Assembly: GCA_018822105.1 (NCBI GenBank) | Contig: JAHJLB010000011.1 | Span: 1-64,000, forward strand | Length of the DNA: 64,000 nucleotides | From: Pseudomonadota bacterium | Lineage (GTDB): Bacteria; Desulfobacterota; Desulfovibrionia; Desulfovibrionales; Desulfovibrionaceae | Reading direction: 5' to 3' | Part shown: one piece after another, positions 1 through 9,954 of the stretch | How the letters are laid out: the number at the start of each line of letters is the position of its first letter | Position numbering within the stretch: position 1 is the first letter of the stretch | The notes under the pieces: model-generated | Database searches by the model: none | What the model was told of the DNA's origin: nothing | The model's input: only the letters and a program-made list of their open reading frames with translations | Translations under genes and position numbers: made by a program

Positions 1-813
1 ACCACCGCCGCCGCCGGAACCACCGCCGCCGCCGCCAGAACCACCGCCACCGCCGCCAGAACCACCGCCGCCGCCGGAATTGCTGCCGCCGGAATTGCCG
101 CCAGCGGAATCGCTGTTGCCAGATGGGCCGGAGCCGCTCTTCCCGGACTTGCCAGAGTCTTTCTCGCCGGACTTGCCGGGACCATCGGCCCGGGAACCGT
201 CAGAACGCTCGCCAGATTTGGCATTTGCAGACTGCTCGCCGGTTGTGCGCGCCACGCCAGCGCGCGGGGTGCCCATCTCGCCAAGCTGCGCGCGGGTGGC
301 CGGCGTGAAGCCCGTGCGCGTGGCTGCCGCGCTCCAGGAACTGGCGACCATGGCACTTCTCCCGCTGCGGTCGCTGACCGAAACGACGCCTTGGGACACG
401 CTGACCGTCGAGGTTCCGGCCGTGACCGCCGTCTCAAACTCGGTGCCGCGCACGGATGCCACAAGGTGCGGGGTCTCCACATCCAAATGGTTTCCAGGGA
501 CCACGCTGAAGCGAACCTTGCCCTTGCTGACCTTGAATTTCTGCGTGCCCGAAGCGTGAACGCCCTGGTACGTCAACTCGCTCTTCGGCTCCGCCTCGAC
601 GATGAGGCCGGCTTCCGCCATGAGGAGCGTGGCCTTGCCATCCAGGCCGGTGGAGATCCGGTCGCCGGAGACGAGGCCGGTGGGGTTGGCACCATGAACA
701 GACACCTTGCCGGAGGAGTCCGAAATCACGGGGCCTGCGGCCAGCAGCGGGCAGGCCAAAGCCGCCCAGAGCAGTGCCGCGCTGAAGCTGACGAAAAATT
801 TACGAGATATCAT
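1..813 (-). CDS. FecR-domain protein with C-terminal Gly/Ser-rich repeats (runs off left edge)
   Basis: Minus-strand reading from ATG at 813: MISRKFFVSFSAALLWAALACPLLAAGPVISDSSGKVSVHGANPTGLVSGDRI...HLVASVRGTEFETAVTAG...; signal peptide and FecR-like VRGTEFE motif; C-terminal GGGGGS repeats open at window edge. Confidence 0.8.
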   Translation of the reverse strand, partial: MISRKFFVSFSAALLWAALACPLLAAGPVISDSSGKVSVHGANPTGLVSGDRISTGLDGKATLLMAEAGLIVEAEPKSELTYQGVHASGTQKFKVSKGKVRFSVVPGNHLDVETPHLVASVRGTEFETAVTAGTSTVSVSQGVVSVSDRSGRSAMVASSWSAAATRTGFTPATRAQLGEMGTPRAGVARTTGEQSANAKSGERSDGSRADGPGKSGEKDSGKSGKSGSGPSGNSDSAGGNSGGSNSGGGGGSGGGGGGSGGGGGGSGGGGG

Positions 814-2989
814 CGCCTTCAGCCTCCTGATTTGTCGTACCCGCTGCATCCGCTGCCAGCAGATCCAGAAATATTTGCAGAACGGTTGGGTCGAAATGTC
901 CGTCCTCAGCATTCTTCATGATTCGAAGCACCTCGTCAACAGGCTGCCCCTCGCGATAGGGCCGCGCATGCCGCATGGCGTCATAGACGTCTGCCACGGC
1001 GACAATCCGTCCAGCAAGGCTGATTTCCTCGCCTTTCAGGCCATTGGGGTAGCCGGTGCCGTCATAACGCTCGTGGTGGTGGTAGACGGCCTCAAAGGCT
1101 GCCAAAGGGAGCTCCACGGAGGCCATGATCCTTTGGGCGATGTTCGGGTGGCTGCGGATGGTCGTGAACTCCTCTCTCGACAGGGAAGCCTTCTTGTTCA
1201 GGATGTTGTCTGGAATACCTATCTTTCCAATGTCATGGATCAAGGCGCCGAGGTGGATATCTTCGTAGAGCTGCGGTGAGAGGTCCATGCGGTCCATGAT
1301 GCGCAGGCACATCTCCGAGACGCGGGTGGAATGCCCGCCCGTGGTCGGATCGCGAAAGTCCAGAGCGGTGAACACGGCCTTGATGGTGTCCGTAAGCATC
1401 TTCCGCTGGCGCTTGCCGGTATCCTGGACATGAAAGAACCATGTGGCGGAAATGGCCAGGGCTGCCGCCGCGCGCGCGCTGTCTGCGCTGATGCGCCGGT
1501 TCCAGTCGAACAAGGCGTAGGTCGTGCCTGCGTCGAGCTTCAACGGGACGGCCATGCGCCGGTAACTCCCAGGCCCGGCAAGGATGAGCACGCCCTCCTT
1601 GTTCGCCACAACGCGGCTGAATTCCTCAGGCAGATCCACCTTGAGCAGAGGGCCCCCAAAAAATCGTATGCCGGTCTCCGACTCCACCCTTTTCCACAAG
1701 GCCTTCAGGTAGGAATTGAGGGTCGTATGCGGACGGGCTTCCTCTGCGTCAAGATAGACGATGTTCCCCAAGGAAATGTGCTGCACATGCCAGCTCTCGT
1801 GCAGGGAGACAAAGCGCGAAAGGAGCATGAGCGTGCCGACGCAGACAGCTCCGACAACAGGCGTGAACCCGGCGGTCCACAACAGCTGCCGCGTCAGCAG
1901 GTACCAGGCGATGGCCAGCCAGAGCGCGCAGAGCCCCATCAGCACAAGCCAGCCGCGCACGGGCCGCATCTGGGTCATGGCCAGCCCGCAAAGCAGGGCG
2001 AGAACCAGCGCCAGCACGGCATCGGCCCAGGAGGGGGCCAGGCGCACGCAATCACCTGTCAGCAGGGCCCGGAGCTCCTCGGCATTGAAATGAACCCCCG
2101 AAATGACCTTACTGCCAAAGGCCTTGGGCACGATCTGGAAATCCGAAGCACCAGAGGCCGAAGCGCCGACGAGCACGATGACATCCCTGAATGTCTCCGG
2201 CGGAACCCTGCCCAGCAGGACATCCACATATTCGTATGCGGGCGGGCCTTTGGCCAAGGGGACAAACCAAAGCCTGGCCTCGGCATCCAATGCAATGGAA
2301 TGCTGCGTGAATTCGATGCGGTAACCGCTCCCGTCATTCCGGATGCCCCCCTCCTCCTGCAAGGCCTGACGGGCCAGGGAGAACGCCAGGGAGGGGAGCA
2401 CCTCCGTCCCTGCGCTGCGGATGGGCCGGGCGAAGCGGATCAGCCCGTCGACGTCCTTGTCCACGTTCGTGTAGCCGATATCCGAAGCGGCCTGAAACAG
2501 GACCGAAACCGGCAAAATTGCCGTCTGCTCGCCACCGGCCTGGGCGGAGTCGGAGATGGTGTGCGCCGCCAGAACCACGTTGCCATGCGCTGCCATGGCC
2601 TGGGCCAGGGCAAGATCCTCTTCAGGCCGGCCTGATGGTTCGGGGAAGAGGATGTCCAGGCCCACCAGGCGCGCCTGCCGCAGCTGCAGGAGCAGGGCCG
2701 CATGGTGGCTGCGCGGAAAGGGCCAGGCCCCGAGGGCGGCCAGGGTCCGCTCTCCGATCAGGACGATGGCGATCCGCGGGGAGGGCGAGTGGGAAATGGA
2801 CTGCGCGTTGACATCGTAGAGCATGCGTTCGCCCTGGCGCAGAAGATACGGCTGCATGTACCCGGCAACGCCGGCCAGCGCAGCCGCGGACGCCAAAAGC
2901 AAAAACATCCACAGGGGCATGAGCCACGCCCGGCGAAAGGTGCGCTTGCAATCGTCCCAACGTCTCTTCATGCGCAATACACAACCCAC
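800..2989 (-). CDS. CHASE2 sensor domain protein with HD-GYP phosphodiesterase domain
   Basis: CHASE2-like N-terminus (IAIVLIGERTLAALGAWPFPRSHHAALL), TM segments, C-terminal HD-GYP (LIHDIGKIGIPDNIL...HHERYDGTGYPNGLKG). Confidence 0.88.
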   Translation of the reverse strand: MGCVLRMKRRWDDCKRTFRRAWLMPLWMFLLLASAAALAGVAGYMQPYLLRQGERMLYDVNAQSISHSPSPRIAIVLIGERTLAALGAWPFPRSHHAALLLQLRQARLVGLDILFPEPSGRPEEDLALAQAMAAHGNVVLAAHTISDSAQAGGEQTAILPVSVLFQAASDIGYTNVDKDVDGLIRFARPIRSAGTEVLPSLAFSLARQALQEEGGIRNDGSGYRIEFTQHSIALDAEARLWFVPLAKGPPAYEYVDVLLGRVPPETFRDVIVLVGASASGASDFQIVPKAFGSKVISGVHFNAEELRALLTGDCVRLAPSWADAVLALVLALLCGLAMTQMRPVRGWLVLMGLCALWLAIAWYLLTRQLLWTAGFTPVVGAVCVGTLMLLSRFVSLHESWHVQHISLGNIVYLDAEEARPHTTLNSYLKALWKRVESETGIRFFGGPLLKVDLPEEFSRVVANKEGVLILAGPGSYRRMAVPLKLDAGTTYALFDWNRRISADSARAAAALAISATWFFHVQDTGKRQRKMLTDTIKAVFTALDFRDPTTGGHSTRVSEMCLRIMDRMDLSPQLYEDIHLGALIHDIGKIGIPDNILNKKASLSREEFTTIRSHPNIAQRIMASVELPLAAFEAVYHHHERYDGTGYPNGLKGEEISLAGRIVAVADVYDAMRHARPYREGQPVDEVLRIMKNAEDGHFDPTVLQIFLDLLAADAAGTTNQEAEGDDIS

Positions 2990-3537
2990 CTAGAGCAGGA
3001 TTCCAGACCATAAGCGCATAGTGGTCAGCAGGCAGAGAACCAAAGCCTCGGCCCATGCCACCCCATGCGGCAGCCAAGCACAATAACCGTAAATCGCCAA
3101 AAATTCTTTTGCAATACCGCAGCATCCCCAGCCGGTCAGAAACAGCCGATGCTCGCCAGCGGGGTGTGGCCAGACTTATCCAGGACACCACGATGACGGG
3201 GTCATGCTGCAGGCGGCCTGGGAAGTTCGTGACGCACGCTCAATGACCTGCACGACTACCGCCAACTCAGTCCTCTGCTTGCCATGCCGAAAGCATATGC
3301 TCCCCTTCATCCACAATGCGCAGACATACGCCAGAATACAATCACAAACTCAACCATGTTCATACCAGTCGAGATGGTCGCTGCTGCAAGGCAATCCGGC
3401 TTGACAAACAGGACCGAACAGACAATGCTTAGCCAGACAAGCAGAACAGGAAACCGCGCCCACGGGCGCATTTTTTGTTCCAAGGCCTTGCCTTTGGCGT
3501 TTGAGATCATATCATCAAAGCTGACGATCTTTGACAT

Positions 3538-3892
3538 GGGGGCGCACCGGTTTCGACGGGGACAGTCGATGCCTAGGTTGCAGGTCGAGGCGCCGCTGGC
3601 CTCGTAAAAAGCGGCAAGCACTCAAGTGCCAACGACTACGATTACGCCCTGGCTGCTTAATAACCAGTCACGATCCTTTTCACTGACGTCCGATACGTTT
3701 TAAGGATCGACAAACCCCATCGGGACGGCGTGCAGATGGAGTCTGCCGTATGCACGCGGCACAAGGCGGACATGTCGTCATAATACCTGTTCGGGGGCAC
3801 GCATGACGACGAGAACTAAACCCGGACTAAACCTGTAGACGCCTTGCGCAAAGCGTTCTCGGACGAGGGTTCGATTCCCTCCGCCTCCACCA
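3538..3892 (+). ncRNA. ssrA: transfer-messenger RNA (tmRNA)
   Basis: GGGGGCGCACCGGTTTCGACGGGGAC 5' end; tag reading frame GCC AAC GAC TAC GAT TAC GCC CTG GCT GCT TAA TAA (ANDYDYALAA); 3' T-arm GGTTCGATTCCCTCCGCCTCCACCA pairs with 5' end. Confidence 0.96.
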
Positions 3893-3925
3893 GAAGATCG
3901 TCCGACCAAGCATGATGAAGTCCAC

Positions 3926-3951
3926 AAAGCCCCGCGAAAGCGGGGTTTTTT
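3926..3951 (+). terminator. Rho-independent terminator downstream of ssrA
   Basis: CCCCGC GAAA GCGGGG followed by TTTTTT. Confidence 0.9.
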
Positions 3952-4316
3952 GTTGCCTTATGGTCTAATGCGGCCCCAAAAGGTATCTTGACATCTGGGG
4001 GCAAGTGGGGCGAAGTTTTGCACAGGCACAGACGATAAGGGAGAGTGTGCTTGCGCGTTCTGCGTTGATGGCATCAAGGCCAAAAGTCTGCTCGCTGATC
4101 TCGGCAATGAAGCGAGCCGTCGTGACTTGTCCAGGCGGCAGCGCCAACAGGCCTGAGGCCGAGGCCAGGGCTGGCTTCATCTTCTGCTGGATGCTCCAAG
4201 GCGGTTCTCGTCACCTGAACCTGCGGCTCCCAGAGGATGTCCTGGCGCTTCAACACACTCCCGTGGGCAGCCATATCGGTTCGTCCGGGTGAGCTTTCAA
4301 AACGAGGTAGGATCCC

Positions 4317-4499
4317 ATGAACCACAGCTTCCTCTTTTTTCTCTTCCTTGTCCTCTTGATCATGATCGCCACCACCGTGGACATCTTGTCCTGGAGCAAG
4401 ATTTTACGGATGCGGATTGTCAGGACGCGACAACGCCTCCAGATGATCAGCATGGATATGTTCAACAAGAGATCGGCGGAGGATCGGAAAAAGCAATAA
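4317..4499 (+). CDS. small single-TM hypothetical protein (60 aa)
   Basis: MNHSFLFFLFLVLLIMIATTVDILSWSK...; upstream GAGGTAGGATCCC RBS-like; hydrophobic N-terminus. Confidence 0.45.
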   Translation: MNHSFLFFLFLVLLIMIATTVDILSWSKILRMRIVRTRQRLQMISMDMFNKRSAEDRKKQ

Positions 4500-4768
4500 T
4501 GATTGCGCATCCGGGCCGCTTCGTCTGCTGAAGAACCTTCAGGCTGAGGTCTGCCGCAATCGTCTCCTCGGCCAGACTTCGCCCTTGCCAAACTCCGCTT
4601 CCCCCCTGCCGCACTGGCTATCCGCGTGTCTTCCAACCCAGTGCAATGCTCATTGCGTTCAGCCCCTTCCAGGAGATCCCGGCAGCCCGCCTCACGAAAC
4701 CAGTTCCCAAGGCGCCGACAGTCTGGAGGCGTTGACGCTCGTCAAATCAGGGCGTAGCCAAGTGAACC

Positions 4769-6649
4769 ATGTTTATGAATGCCGTAAAACGATTGGCCCT
4801 TGGCCTGACAGAAGTCCTGACGGCCTTGCGCCACGCCCATTCCTGGCGCTGGCTCACCTACGGCATCGCCGTGGGCATGGCCACAGGCCTGGCCGCCGCC
4901 GCCTATTTCGTTTCCGTCGAATACCTGCAGACGTTGCTCCTGCACCGTTTCGCCGGGTTCTCCATCCCCAACCCTGCGGGGGAGCACCTCTTTGACATGG
5001 AACTCGGGGAGTACCGGCCCTGGCTGGCCCCGGTGTTCACCTCCCTGGCCGGGCTCATCACGGGTTACTTCATCCAGCGCTATGTGCCGGAGACGGTCAC
5101 CGCCGGCACGGACGGCACGGACGCCACGACCCGGGCCTTCCACCGTCTGGGCGGGCGGGTGCCTCCGCGCGTGCCGATCATTCGGGGCCTGGCCTCCATC
5201 CTGACCATCGCCTCCGGCGGCAGCGCAGGACGCGAAGGTCCCATCGCCCAGATCGGAGGCGGCATCGGCTCCTGGCTGGCGCAGCGCTTCCACTTCAGCG
5301 CACGTGAACGCCGCCTGCTCCTGCTGGCAGGGGCCGCCGGAGGCATGGGCGCCATTTTCCGGGCTCCGCTGGGCGGCGCTCTTACAGCGGTGGAGGTCAT
5401 CTACCGCGAGGATTTCGAGGCCGAGGCCATCCTGCCCGCAGTCATGTCCTCGGTGACGGCCTATTCGGTGTTCACCTTCTTCTTCGGCACGGAGCACATC
5501 CTCGCCGCCCCGGCCTTCCAGTTCCGGGACCCTCGCGAGCTCATCTTCTACGCCATCCTGGCCGTTGTCTGCTCCGGGGCTGGCTGGCTGTTCATCGGCA
5601 CCTTCCGCGTGTGCAAGTCCAGGCTTTTCACCCCCATACGCGAACGCCTGGGCATCATGTGGACCCTGGCCGTGGGCGGACTTCTGGCCGGCAGCATCGG
5701 CGCCGTGTTCCCGCCCGCGCTTTCCGGCGGCTACGGCTGGCTGGAGATGGCCATTCTGGGCCAGGTGCCCACCATGATGCTGTTGGCCATCGTCCTGGGC
5801 AAGACCTTGGCCACGTCCATGACCATCGGCTCGGGCATGAGCGGCGGCATGTTCGCCCCGGCGCTGCTGGTGGGCGGCATGAGCGGCGGCGTCGTGGGTC
5901 GCCTTGCCCACGACCTGTGGCCGAACATCGCGGTCGAGCCCGGCAGCTACGTGCTGGTCGGCATGGCGGCGTTCTTCTCCGGCATCGCCAAGGCGCCCAT
6001 CGGCCCGCTGGTCATGGTCTGCGAGCTCTCCCGTGGCTATGGCCTGCTGGCGCCGCTCATGCTGGCTTCGGCCCTGTGCATCGCCCTGTGCCGCAAGGTT
6101 TCCCTGTACGACAACCAGGTGGAGACGAAGTTCGACTCCCTGGCCCACGCCGCAGACGCCACGGTGAACGTCCTGGAGGAGCTGTCCGTGCGCGAACGCT
6201 ACACTCCCGGCACGCCTGGAGTGCTGGAGGCCGGGTCCACCCTGAAGGTCATCGCGGACCTGATCCGCCACAGCGAGGGCCGCAGTTTCCCGGTGCGCGG
6301 ACCCGACGGACGCATCCGCGGAGTGCTGGACATCCACAGGGTGCGCTCCCTGGTTTTTGAGGAAACCCTCTTTGACCTCGTCCTGGCACACGATGTCATG
6401 GGGCCGCTGGTTTTTGTGACTCCCGAGGAGGACCTCTACTCCGCGCTGCTCAAATTCGCCGAATCCGACTACGCCCAGCTCCCGGTGTTCGCTTCGGAGG
6501 ACCAGGACGCCGAACTCGTCGGCATGCTGGACCGCTCCTCCGTGTTCACCGCCTACGCCAGCGGCATTCAGAAGGTCCGGGCCATGCAGGAGCATGGCGA
6601 AACAGGGCTGCCCGCGACGGCAGAAGGCCCGCGGCGCGACTCTATCTAA
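4769..6649 (+). CDS. CLC-family chloride channel/antiporter with C-terminal CBS domains
   Basis: GSAGREGPIAQIG, GAIFRAPLGGALTAVEV, GSGMSGGMFAPALLVGG motifs; CBS-like C-terminus. Confidence 0.92.
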   Translation: MFMNAVKRLALGLTEVLTALRHAHSWRWLTYGIAVGMATGLAAAAYFVSVEYLQTLLLHRFAGFSIPNPAGEHLFDMELGEYRPWLAPVFTSLAGLITGYFIQRYVPETVTAGTDGTDATTRAFHRLGGRVPPRVPIIRGLASILTIASGGSAGREGPIAQIGGGIGSWLAQRFHFSARERRLLLLAGAAGGMGAIFRAPLGGALTAVEVIYREDFEAEAILPAVMSSVTAYSVFTFFFGTEHILAAPAFQFRDPRELIFYAILAVVCSGAGWLFIGTFRVCKSRLFTPIRERLGIMWTLAVGGLLAGSIGAVFPPALSGGYGWLEMAILGQVPTMMLLAIVLGKTLATSMTIGSGMSGGMFAPALLVGGMSGGVVGRLAHDLWPNIAVEPGSYVLVGMAAFFSGIAKAPIGPLVMVCELSRGYGLLAPLMLASALCIALCRKVSLYDNQVETKFDSLAHAADATVNVLEELSVRERYTPGTPGVLEAGSTLKVIADLIRHSEGRSFPVRGPDGRIRGVLDIHRVRSLVFEETLFDLVLAHDVMGPLVFVTPEEDLYSALLKFAESDYAQLPVFASEDQDAELVGMLDRSSVFTAYASGIQKVRAMQEHGETGLPATAEGPRRDSI

Positions 6650-7205
6650 GCGCACGGCAACAATCCCGCACGAGCGCCTGGGCAATTCGGCCTCCTTTTT
6701 GAGCCCTCCATCGGGCTTCCCCCTTTGCTTCTCGAATGCTGCCCGGCTCCTGCATGTCCTCGCCTCCCATACTTGGTCCATGCCGGGCTTGGCCGTCGAC
6801 AGGGCGAATCATAATGCTGTGCATGACAGATGCGCCTGCAATGCATGCCGCAACGCTGTCAATCTGCAGTACCTGCCCCCAGGAGGCCGCAGTGAATGAG
6901 GCCTCGTGCAGGACAGGCGCCGGTGGAACAATGGTGACACCAACGCTTCGCCAACGGCCCCAGGCGCCCGTCTGCACCATGGCGCAGACGACGCTTGACG
7001 AAAAATCCTAACGCCTCGGCAAAGCCCGCCTGCAAATTATCGCGGCTCGCCGCGTCGCCCCGAAGAAACGCAGAAGGGCTGACCAGAACCTGGGCGAGAG
7101 CTTAAGACATTGACTCTGCAGCATTCTTGAGCCATACTCTGCTACACTTGCACGCAGTCGGCCCAAGGTCATACGCAACGGCACCACCTACACACGAAGC
7201 AGCAC

Positions 7206-7850
7206 ATGAGCGACATCACGAAATTCATCTTTGGATTCAAGCGTTTTCAAAAAGACTACTTTTGCGACGACTCCTCGGTCTTCGAGAACCTGAAGGAGGA
7301 GCAGAAGCCCCGGGCCCTGCTCATCGGCTGCTCCGACTCCCGGGTCGATCCGGCCACCCTCATGGGCTGCGCCCCCGGCGATCTCTTCGTCGTGCGCAAC
7401 GTGGCCAACCTGGTGCCCCCCTGCGAGAACGACAACGGCCACCACGGCGTCAGCGCCGCCGTGGAGTTCGCAGTCTGCTCCCTGGAGGTCGAACACATCA
7501 TCGTGCTGGGCCACTGCAACTGCGGCGGCATAAAGGCCCTGATGCGCAAGCGCGGCGGCGAGCCTTCCGGCGTGTTCATCGACCCGTGGATGGACATCGC
7601 GTCCAAGGCCCGCGACCAGGTCCTCACGGAACTGGCCGGACGCGAACCACAGGTGCAGGAGCGCGCCTGTGAGCAGGCGGCCATCCTCATCTCCCTGGAG
7701 AATCTGCTGACCTTCCCCTGGGTGCGCGAACGCGTCGAGGCGCGCAAGCTGTACCTGCACGGCTGGTACTTCGACTTCGAGACCGGCGAGCTGTTCAGCT
7801 ACCTGCCCGAGACGCAGCAGTTCGAACCCCTGGTCCCGCGCTGTCGGTAG
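7206..7850 (+). CDS. beta-class carbonic anhydrase (cytoplasmic)
   Basis: ALLIGCSDSRVDPATLMG...GDLFVVRNVANLVPP...VLGHCNCGGIKAL zinc-site motifs. Confidence 0.92.
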   Translation: MSDITKFIFGFKRFQKDYFCDDSSVFENLKEEQKPRALLIGCSDSRVDPATLMGCAPGDLFVVRNVANLVPPCENDNGHHGVSAAVEFAVCSLEVEHIIVLGHCNCGGIKALMRKRGGEPSGVFIDPWMDIASKARDQVLTELAGREPQVQERACEQAAILISLENLLTFPWVRERVEARKLYLHGWYFDFETGELFSYLPETQQFEPLVPRCR

Positions 7851-7912
7851 AGAGCTGGGAAAAGGCTTCCAGGAACGCTTCTTGCTTCTTCTCCGGGAAG
7901 ACTGGAGGCAGG

Positions 7913-8791
7913 ATGCAGCGACCCTTTGTGAACATCACGGTGGTCACCCACAACCGGCTGGAAACCACCCGCCGGACCATTGAGTCCGTGCTGCGCCACA
8001 CCCGCGCGCCGTATGCCCTCTGCGTGGTGGACAACGCCAGCGACGACGGCACGCGCGATTATCTTCTCGCCCTGCAGGCCAAGGGAAGCATCCGCCACCT
8101 GACGCTCTTCGCCAAGAACATGGGCGTGGCCTGCGCCTGCAACACCGGCTGGGCCGCGCAGGACGCGGATTTTTTCCTCAAGCTCGACAATGACATCGAA
8201 ATCCTGCACCAGGGCTGGCTTGAGAACCTGACCCAGTTCTTCCGGCCCGGCTCCAGGGTCGGCGCGGTGGCCTACAAGGTCATCGCCGATGGCGCGCCGC
8301 CCGCCATGCGCATCGGGGCCACAGCCATCTACGAGGTCGAGTTCTGCGGCGGGGCCTGCCTGCTGACCTCGCGCGCGGTGCGCATGGAACTGGGGAATTT
8401 CTGCGAGGACTACGGTGTGTATGGCGAGGAGGACGCGGACTTCGGGGTGCGCGTGGGGCTTTCCGGGCGCCAGAACATCTTCGTGGACGGCGCTGGCCAC
8501 GTTCTGCACAACGCCGACCAGGACTACGACGCGCGCATGAGGCCCATCAAGTCCCGCTCGGCCCGCAAACGGAACATCGAGCAGTTCCAGACCAATATCC
8601 ATTCCTACGACACCGGGCTGCGCCCGCTGCATGTGGGGCGAAAATTTCTGCCCGTCCGCGTTGGAATGCACTCTTGCTGCGTTCTCTGCGAGTCCTACAA
8701 GCAGAATTCGCTTGTCTGGAACAGGTTCAAGAAGGTCATCCGCTACGCCACGCAGGACATCGTCGCCGAGCACCTTGCCCAGGCCATGTAG
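7913..8791 (+). CDS. glycosyltransferase family 2
   Basis: VNITVVTHNRLETTRRTIESVLRHT...LCVVDNASDDGTRDYL...FLKLDNDIEIL; GT-A fold motifs. Confidence 0.85.
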   Translation: MQRPFVNITVVTHNRLETTRRTIESVLRHTRAPYALCVVDNASDDGTRDYLLALQAKGSIRHLTLFAKNMGVACACNTGWAAQDADFFLKLDNDIEILHQGWLENLTQFFRPGSRVGAVAYKVIADGAPPAMRIGATAIYEVEFCGGACLLTSRAVRMELGNFCEDYGVYGEEDADFGVRVGLSGRQNIFVDGAGHVLHNADQDYDARMRPIKSRSARKRNIEQFQTNIHSYDTGLRPLHVGRKFLPVRVGMHSCCVLCESYKQNSLVWNRFKKVIRYATQDIVAEHLAQAM

Positions 8792-8902
8792 CGGCAAAGG
8801 CCACTGCATTTTCCTGGAGCATACTGGACAACGGTGCGACATTAGGCGTATATTCCAGTGAAGAAATACGCTGTTTTGTGTTCAAGCCTCAAAGGAGCAC
8901 GC

Positions 8903-9886
8903 ATGTTTTTCATCACCAACAGGCCATTCATCGAGGGCAACAAATCCTCTGAAATGCGCAAGGTGAGCTTCGATCTCGACAACAACGAAGCCGCCCAATC
9001 CGTGTACTTCTGCTGGCGCGACGGCACGAAGAAAGCCTACGTTGAGTTGGGCAGCGAGAACTTCATGAAGGCCCTGCGCAAATCTCCGGCCCGGCAAATG
9101 CTCTTCTACATCCACGACTCGGCCCAATTCCCGGAGGAGCACATCTTCCCCATGGCCGAGACCCTCCAAAACCTCTTCGACGAGCAGGACAAGGGGCTCG
9201 TGGATGTGGTGCCGGTCATCTGGCCCTGCGACAGCGGCACGTCCATTCTCAAAGACTTCCACGAGGACCAGATAGCCGCGGAAGCCAGCGGCGTCGCCTT
9301 TGCCCGCGCCCTGGAAAAATTTCTTGTCTGGCGCGAATCCGTGAAAAGCACCGAGGCCCCCTGCCTGAAACGCATGAGCGTGCTGGCCCATTCCATGGGC
9401 AACCGCGTCCTGCGCCAGGCCCTGTTCTGCTGGTCGCGCTTCCACCGCAAGGGGCAGGTGCCGCTCATGTTCCGCAACATCTTCATGACGGCTCCGGACG
9501 TCTTCAACGAGGCCCTGGAAAACAGCCGCGAGGGCCGCTTCATCTGCCACAGCACCCGCAACGTCCTCGTCTACTATGCTTCCGATGACCGCATCCTCGG
9601 GGCGGGCACCGTGGGGCCGCTCGGTGCGGACTCCGCCTCCCGCAGATTGGGCCACACCGGCCCGGAACACATCAATCTGACCCCCAAGAATGTCTTTTCC
9701 GTCGACTGCGACGACATCAACAACAAATACGACCGTCCCAATGGCCACACCTATTTCTTGAACGACGAGAAAGGCGAGCCGGGCCGGGTGTTCCTTCACA
9801 TGTTCGACGCCATGAAGAAAGGCCGCATCGAGGGCCACGACGAGCAGCGCAACCTCATCGTGGATCTGAACTTCCGCTCCTGCTAG
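8903..9886 (+). CDS. alpha/beta hydrolase (DUF900-like)
   Basis: ORF 8858-9886 trimmed to ATG 8903 with AAAGGAG RBS; VDVVPVIWPCDSG...MSVLAHSMGNRVLRQAL nucleophile elbow. Confidence 0.75.
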   Translation: MFFITNRPFIEGNKSSEMRKVSFDLDNNEAAQSVYFCWRDGTKKAYVELGSENFMKALRKSPARQMLFYIHDSAQFPEEHIFPMAETLQNLFDEQDKGLVDVVPVIWPCDSGTSILKDFHEDQIAAEASGVAFARALEKFLVWRESVKSTEAPCLKRMSVLAHSMGNRVLRQALFCWSRFHRKGQVPLMFRNIFMTAPDVFNEALENSREGRFICHSTRNVLVYYASDDRILGAGTVGPLGADSASRRLGHTGPEHINLTPKNVFSVDCDDINNKYDRPNGHTYFLNDEKGEPGRVFLHMFDAMKKGRIEGHDEQRNLIVDLNFRSC

Positions 9887-9900
9887 CCCGGTCCGCCGAC

Positions 9901-9942
9901 GGCCAAAACAAAGGCGCCCCTGGGGGCGCCTTTGTTTTGGCC
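9901..9942. terminator. bidirectional palindromic terminator between convergent genes
   Basis: GGCCAAAACAAAGGCGCCCC TG GGGGCGCCTTTGTTTTGGCC, 20-bp perfect arms. Confidence 0.9.
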
Positions 9943-9954
9943 ATCGCGTGAAGC

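Noticed and set aside
1-90. CRISPR-like short repeats at the left edge
   Set aside because: Repeats are in-frame codons for GGGGGS linkers; no unique spacers
80-559. Pro-rich plus-strand ORF
   Set aside because: Antisense of the FecR-domain gene Gly/Ser repeats
3965-4325. Possible degenerate gene or transposase remnant downstream of ssrA
   Set aside because: Overlapping short ORFs on both strands but no recognisable domain or inverted repeats
4742-6781. 679-aa minus-strand ORF
   Set aside because: Antisense shadow of the CLC channel gene
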